From: Thunnus maccoyii
Taxonomy: Eukaryota; Chordata; Actinopteri; Scombriformes; Scombridae
Assembly (NCBI RefSeq): GCF_910596095.1
Contig: NC_056539.1
Coordinates: 10,291,001-10,355,000, forward strand
Length of the DNA: 64,000 nucleotides
Reading direction: 5' to 3'
Positions 59,299 to 64,000 of the stretch are shown piece after piece. Under the pieces are notes generated by a model. That model had not been told where the DNA came from. It searched no databases and worked only from the letters and a program-made list of their open reading frames with translations. The position numbers and the translations under genes are program-made. Position 1 is the stretch's first letter, and each line of letters begins with the position of its first letter.

Positions 59299-59343
<45 letters not shown>
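59299..59343. repeat. (TC)n(CA)n compound microsatellite
   Basis: About eight TC units followed by about 15 CA units. Confidence 0.92.
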
Positions 59344-59346
<3 letters not shown>

Positions 59347-60693
59347 TCTCTCTAACCTGAAAATGTGCTGCGGTTTAGTTCCTGGTGTACTTCTCTCATT
59401 CTACGTTGGTATCTACAGAATTACAATATTGAGTGCTACTCATGAAGAGACTTAAAGGAAGTTTATGAGGATTTTCATTTAATGACCAGGACATAAGCCA
59501 AGGCAAGTGAATATTAAGGTTAATTTTAGCTCAGGTTGAAAGTCCTGGCAGAGACAGTAGCAAAACCTCTCAATTAAAAAGTTTGGACTCTTAAAAACAC
59601 AAAAACCCATTTTACTGAGGATGTTTCTCCTTCCCTGTTAGCTCAGAGACATAAAACTGGACTCCAGCACCTTTTATTTAGACAAGTTATTAACTGGAGG
59701 AAATTTTAATATTGGACCTTAAAACAGGAACATTATCATCTAACTCACAGAGACATATATTATTGAAGACCGGATTGGGTGAAAGATATACGGGCGGTGG
59801 AAAACGGGGACAAACACTGGAAATGTCAAGGGCATTCTGCCAGAATGATGTCTGAGTGTTTCCCCAGCCTAAGCAATGGGATGAGTGAGAAAACACGGGA
59901 ATGACAAAGAAACAGACGGTGAAGGGAGACTGAACGGCGAGTGAATCATCCCGGCTGCCACCTTTTTCCTGTGTTCTCCAGTAATGCTCAAATTATTTTC
60001 TGATTGTAGGAGGCAATCATGAATTCTCTCTAAAAAGGAAAAATCTATTTGCAATTTGAAATTCAGGGCCTTTTTCCTCCCCACTTCTGACTTGAGTTGT
60101 TGTTTATTATCTGCCAATACTGAGTTCTGATTCTACATTTTATGTTTGCCCACATAATACCTCTTCACAGCTTACACTTTAACCTAAACTTGGTACAGTC
60201 GAAGCGCGAATGCAATTTTTAAACAGATTTTTAACCAAAAGCAGCACTTTATGCTTGTGGGATACCTACAAAATGTCACTGAGATGGAAGGAAAGTGAAG
60301 GATGAGAAAAGGATCAGGCTTATAGTAACAGATATAATCAATAAAAATATGGTTTCATCAGCCTCATTACTAATCAGGAGATCAGCTTGGGACATCCCTG
60401 AAGACACAGGACAAAAATTACAATAACTTTTGGACCAGAGAGAGAGAGAGAAGTTTTTTTTTTAATTTTTCCCTGGGTTTGAAATATTTTTATACCTCCA
60501 GCTACAGCTGCATTGAGGGATTGTTGCAAGGTGCATGACACAGTGATGGAGGACAAATGAGATCCAAACACCCTGAGGGACCTATTTGTACAGTCACTGA
60601 TTGTACCTCACTGTTCCAGCATGCTGCCATGAATGTTAGATCGTGCAAGGTGACCTCACAGCGACCTCATTGCACACACACATACATACACAA

Positions 60694-60717
60694 GCAAAAA
60701 AAAAAAAAAAAAAAAAT
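60694..60717. repeat. Poly(A) run
   Basis: An A-run of about 22 after CACAAGC. No LINE or SINE body could be recognised upstream. Confidence 0.8.
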
Positions 60718-61023
60718 CCACACACCTGGCTTGAGGCAAGCTTTGGCAGGGTAAGGAGTCTGAGCAGATCAGTTATCCAGCCCAGACTGTCACAGATGGT
60801 GAAAGAGAGTGACGGAGCGACGGCCATGTGTACTGATGGGCTTCACAGAGAGAGAGAGAGAGAGAGAGAGATGTAGGGAAATAGATTGTTGAGGAAGTGT
60901 GTAGAGAGAGAGGAAGAGAAAGAACAGGCACAAGGAGATGGAAAATAAAAAATGACAGCTTTGCCTCTGCGTGTCCTTCTACTGAGGGTGAGTTAAAACT
61001 GGGGTAAGATGATGTGTTGTCTG

Positions 61024-62240
61024 CAGTGGTGGAAAGTAAGTACATTTACTCAAGTACTATACTTGAGATACACAATCTAATTTATGCTACTTTATACTTC
61101 CAGTCCACTACATTTCAGAGGCTTTTTCTTACTATACCACAGCTGTTGTTACTAGTTAGGTTTCAGGTCAGGATTTGACATAATAAACATATTATAACCT
61201 TATAAAATGCAACACATCGTTAAAGTGCCCCTGATAGCCTTTGACACTTGAAGGCTGTTTTCAAATTCAGCCGCTGAAGGGGGAAAGTTTCTCTGTGCTC
61301 ATTGAAAATCTGAGCATGATTTGTAACGTCACAACGAGTTTTGATCCAATCGTAGTCCAGTATGTAAATTACACAAGTGTGATGTGGAAACTTGAAGCTT
61401 CCAGTGCGCAGACACTGAGAACGGACTTTGCAGTGAAGGAGGAGACATCTTCTGTCTAGTGTTTACACTTTTGAAATGAAAAATATTCACATATTCATAT
61501 ATTCTGGGTTTTTCAATGAGTGGGAGAAGATGCCATTTTAAGAATTTTAACAAGGTCACTGAACTTTTTTTGTGGAAAAAAAAAACATATAAGTCAAAAA
61601 TTATTATCAAAGTATTTTTATATAGCTTAAAACATGTCTGGAGGGAAGCTTTAAAGATTAAGCCAGTGGTTTCCAACTTCTTTGTCTTCTGACCCCTCAA
61701 AAAAAGCAGTGTCTTCTTCAGGCCCAATGTCATGTTTAGATGTCTCTGAGTTGTTAGCAGTTCCAGCAGTTTCCAGATTTCATAGAAATAACTGTTTGAG
61801 GCCCAAAGAGAAGAAATGATCCAATATGTCAAGCAAGGTTAGAGACCAAGTCCAAAAAATGATTACAATTGTGTAGCAGAATTGATTTTTTTTACTTCTT
61901 CCCACCCCCATTAGTCATCTCACAACCCGTCAGATCTATCTTGTGACCTTAAGAGGCGGCTGGACCTCTAGGTTTCACCTCAACCAGCTACACCAGTAAA
62001 GAGCTACTCACACAATCTAATGCAATAATATCTTTTAATATCAGTCAACAGGGCTGTTTGTCTACAGGAATACTTCTACTTTTAATACTTTAAGTACATT
62101 TTATACATTATGATATCACTTTTCAGACTTTAATACTTTTGAACCTCTACTTTAGTAGATTGAATGCAGGACTTTTACTTCCAATGGAGTATTTTTACAT
62201 TGTCATATTCATATTTTTACTTGAGTAAAGAATACCACTG
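61024..62240. mobile_element. hAT-type element with perfect 8-bp target duplication, probably carrying nested insertions
   Basis: Termini are CAGTGGTGGAAAGTAAGTAC and, inverted, CAGTGGTATTCTTTACTCAA; both contain TTTACTCAAGTA. The flanks are GTTGTCTG (61016-61023) and GTTGTCTG (62241-62248), a perfect 8-bp duplication. The outer arms carry ACTTTAAGTACATTTT- and CTTTTACTTCCA-like sequence. The centre, about 61220-62040, looks unrelated and includes a CCAGTGGTTTCCAACTTC stretch near 61663 resembling another hAT end, so one or two younger insertions probably sit inside. No transposase frame. Confidence 0.82.
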
Positions 62241-62572
62241 GTTGTCTGAGTGTGTTACATGCATCTGTTGGTTCATCCTCAGTTCATCTGTTGCTACTGA
62301 ATAACTGTACAGTAATCTCAGCACATCACTAATCACTAATCACCATAATGACTTGCATAATGTTGCCTGCTAACTCATTAGCCTAATGCCCTCTGGCCTT
62401 ATACTTGCTATTTCTGCCCAAGGGAAATCTGAAGTTACACACACAGACATGTATGCAAATAAACACAAACAAATACACCCATAAATAAACTAAAACAACC
62501 TCTGATCTAATTGTTCTCTAGAGTTTGGACATAATCCTGACCTGTTATAACTTCTCAAGACCTCCTTACTAA

Positions 62573-62593
62573 CACACACACACACACACACAC
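62573..62593. repeat. Short (CA)10 microsatellite
   Basis: Perfect CA run. Confidence 0.85.
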
Positions 62594-64000
62594 CGTCAGA
62601 TCACAGCAGTCTCGATCCATCGCTTCGACAGACCCAGTAGACATGACAACAGCATCAGCACAACTTGTCTCCTCGAGTCTGAGACAAAGCCTCCTGGTGA
62701 GGTGATCGTTACATTGGTATTGATCAGGTACCAAATCAAACCCCAGCAGATATATTGTAGACATTTTCCTCTACAATAGAAAATGTCTACAACAAAAGGT
62801 TTTGTAAAAACCATTTAACACCAATGAGTATTTTTTAACCCTAACTGACATACAGCATACATAATCTGCTCAGTAGGTTAATCTGTCTGAGGGTTAATAT
62901 GAGGTTTAAATCCGATATTAGACACAATAGGCACTTAAGGGTTTGTGAAGAAGGATTTAGGCTCATTTGTGTACAGATACCAAACTGGGCTCTTTTGTTT
63001 CATAAGCCTTCGTTTCACAACAGACCTCCTCTGGTTCTTTCCTTTAAACTGATGCTGCTGCTCCTGTGAAGCCCTGGCAAGAAGTCTGAGAAGTATAGAT
63101 CATATCTGACTATCCTCGCCATCCTTCCCCCATCGCTCATTTCCATGTTCAGACCTTTGGCTTTATTGGTAGATGAGTGCAGTTTAATTAACATTGTTAA
63201 CAGCAATAATCCATCAGCGGACAGGACAGCGGCCAGATACAGCTCTCTCCCTTCCCTCCTCTCTCATCTTCTGTCTCCCCTCTGTGGTCAGACTCACTGC
63301 GTCTTCGCCTCTGAGTGTGTGTGGATGCAAATGTTTGCCAATTCCTCCTCCTGTCTGTTCTCTCTGTCTCTTTTCTGTGTTGTCGTCTCTCTCCTGTCTT
63401 AAAAAGTGCCGCCTCAGTCCTCCTGTCAATCTCTTTTTCAGCTCTTGCATATCTATCATTGTTCACAGCTAGGGAAAAAAAAACCCTTTTCTTTTGTTTT
63501 TGGAGAGCGCAAGCCACAATTAAGCATGCAGGGAGGGTGGGAGCGAAGGAGCATGGGAATTAGCGGTGCTGGTAACAAGAGTCAGATGAATTGATAGGAA
63601 GCTGCGCATTTTCTGCTCTCCTCTTGTCTCTGATCACACCATTAGATAAATACAGAGCAAGCGTCTACCTCCTTCTCTTTTTAATACTCTGCAGTCATAC
63701 TAATTAATGTATGTGAGGGTACTGTTTATGCTAATACTGCAAAGGCACTGTAGCAGAAAGAAAAGGGCATGTAAAGCACTGCTGAAGGCGCCGCAGCCGA
63801 CCCCGACTTCTGACCTCCCTGTGAATTTCTCAATTAAAAACACAGATAAACACTAAACTGTCTCTCCATGTGGTCGACTGTCGTCCTCATGGCTGATATC
63901 ATATTCCTCATTATGAGCAGCAGATGTTTTTTTCAGGAAAACACACTCATCTTCTTATCTCTCTGCTGCTGCAGAATGATTTGTTAGTGTATAATGATGT

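Larger units (their letters stand above)
51640..64000 (+). other. lrrc52-like intron 1 (partial) or downstream DNA; no second exon found
   Basis: No plus-strand frame continues an LRRCT cap into a TM helix with an acidic tail. The stretch contains CA microsatellites (about 52.1-52.3, 53.5, 59.3 and 62.6 kb), one MITE copy at 57347-57688 and a nested hAT element at 61024-62240. The rest is AT-rich non-coding DNA with scattered purine-rich runs. Confidence 0.5.

Noticed and set aside
61329-61832. 167-aa minus-strand frame
   Set aside because: It lies wholly inside the nested repeat at 61024-62240, has low-complexity Lys/Phe/Leu content and no domain.

Overview
This window is nuclear DNA from a bony fish, probably a percomorph teleost. 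Coding exons are short, separated by GT/AG introns and spread over tens of kilobases. Dinucleotide microsatellites are long and frequent, and the intergenic DNA holds many short hAT-type inverted-repeat elements of the kind common in fish genomes. There are no bacterial operons, CRISPR arrays or phage modules, and I found no tRNA or rRNA gene.

Layout, left to right. (1) 1-27.95 kb: the 5' part of ralgps2 on the minus strand. A GC-richer promoter and 5' exon lie at about 27.8-28.0 kb, followed by a ~24 kb first intron. The first three coding exons are at 3567-3508, 2974-2867 and 2203-2153, and the rest of the gene is beyond the left edge. (2) 28.0-29.2 kb: intergenic, with a complete 8-bp-TSD hAT element. 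(3) 29.25-30.6 kb: coa7 on the minus strand, three coding exons, 230 aa. (4) 30.6-31.4 kb: head-to-head promoter region shared with zyg11. (5) 31.4-39.75 kb: zyg11 (ZYG11B type) on the plus strand. Seventeen coding exons join in frame to exactly 744 codons, followed by a ~2.1 kb 3'UTR. (6) 39.87-44.7 kb: echdc2 on the minus strand, eleven coding exons, 327 aa, tail-to-tail with zyg11. (7) 44.7-50.2 kb: gene-free flank with microsatellites and dispersed repeats. (8) 50.2-51.64 kb: promoter and first coding exon of an LRRC52-like BK-channel gamma-subunit gene on the plus strand. Its second exon is not in the window, so the intron exceeds 12 kb. (9) 51.64-64 kb: intron with microsatellites and hAT elements, one of them a 1.2 kb element with perfect target-site duplications.

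The genes have separate jobs: Ral GTPase activation (ralgps2), complex IV assembly (coa7), Gly/N-degron ubiquitin ligation (zyg11), a mitochondrial crotonase-fold enzyme (echdc2) and BK channel modulation (lrrc52-like). What groups them is old linkage: their human orthologues all lie on chromosome 1 (1q24-25 and 1p32). I found no new multi-gene system. The observations most worth following are a tandem AG acceptor in ralgps2 that would switch between a uORF and an N-terminal extension, the (CA)56 tract beside that acceptor, the very short coa7 3'UTR, and a set of hAT elements with readable target-site duplications, including transposase fossils.
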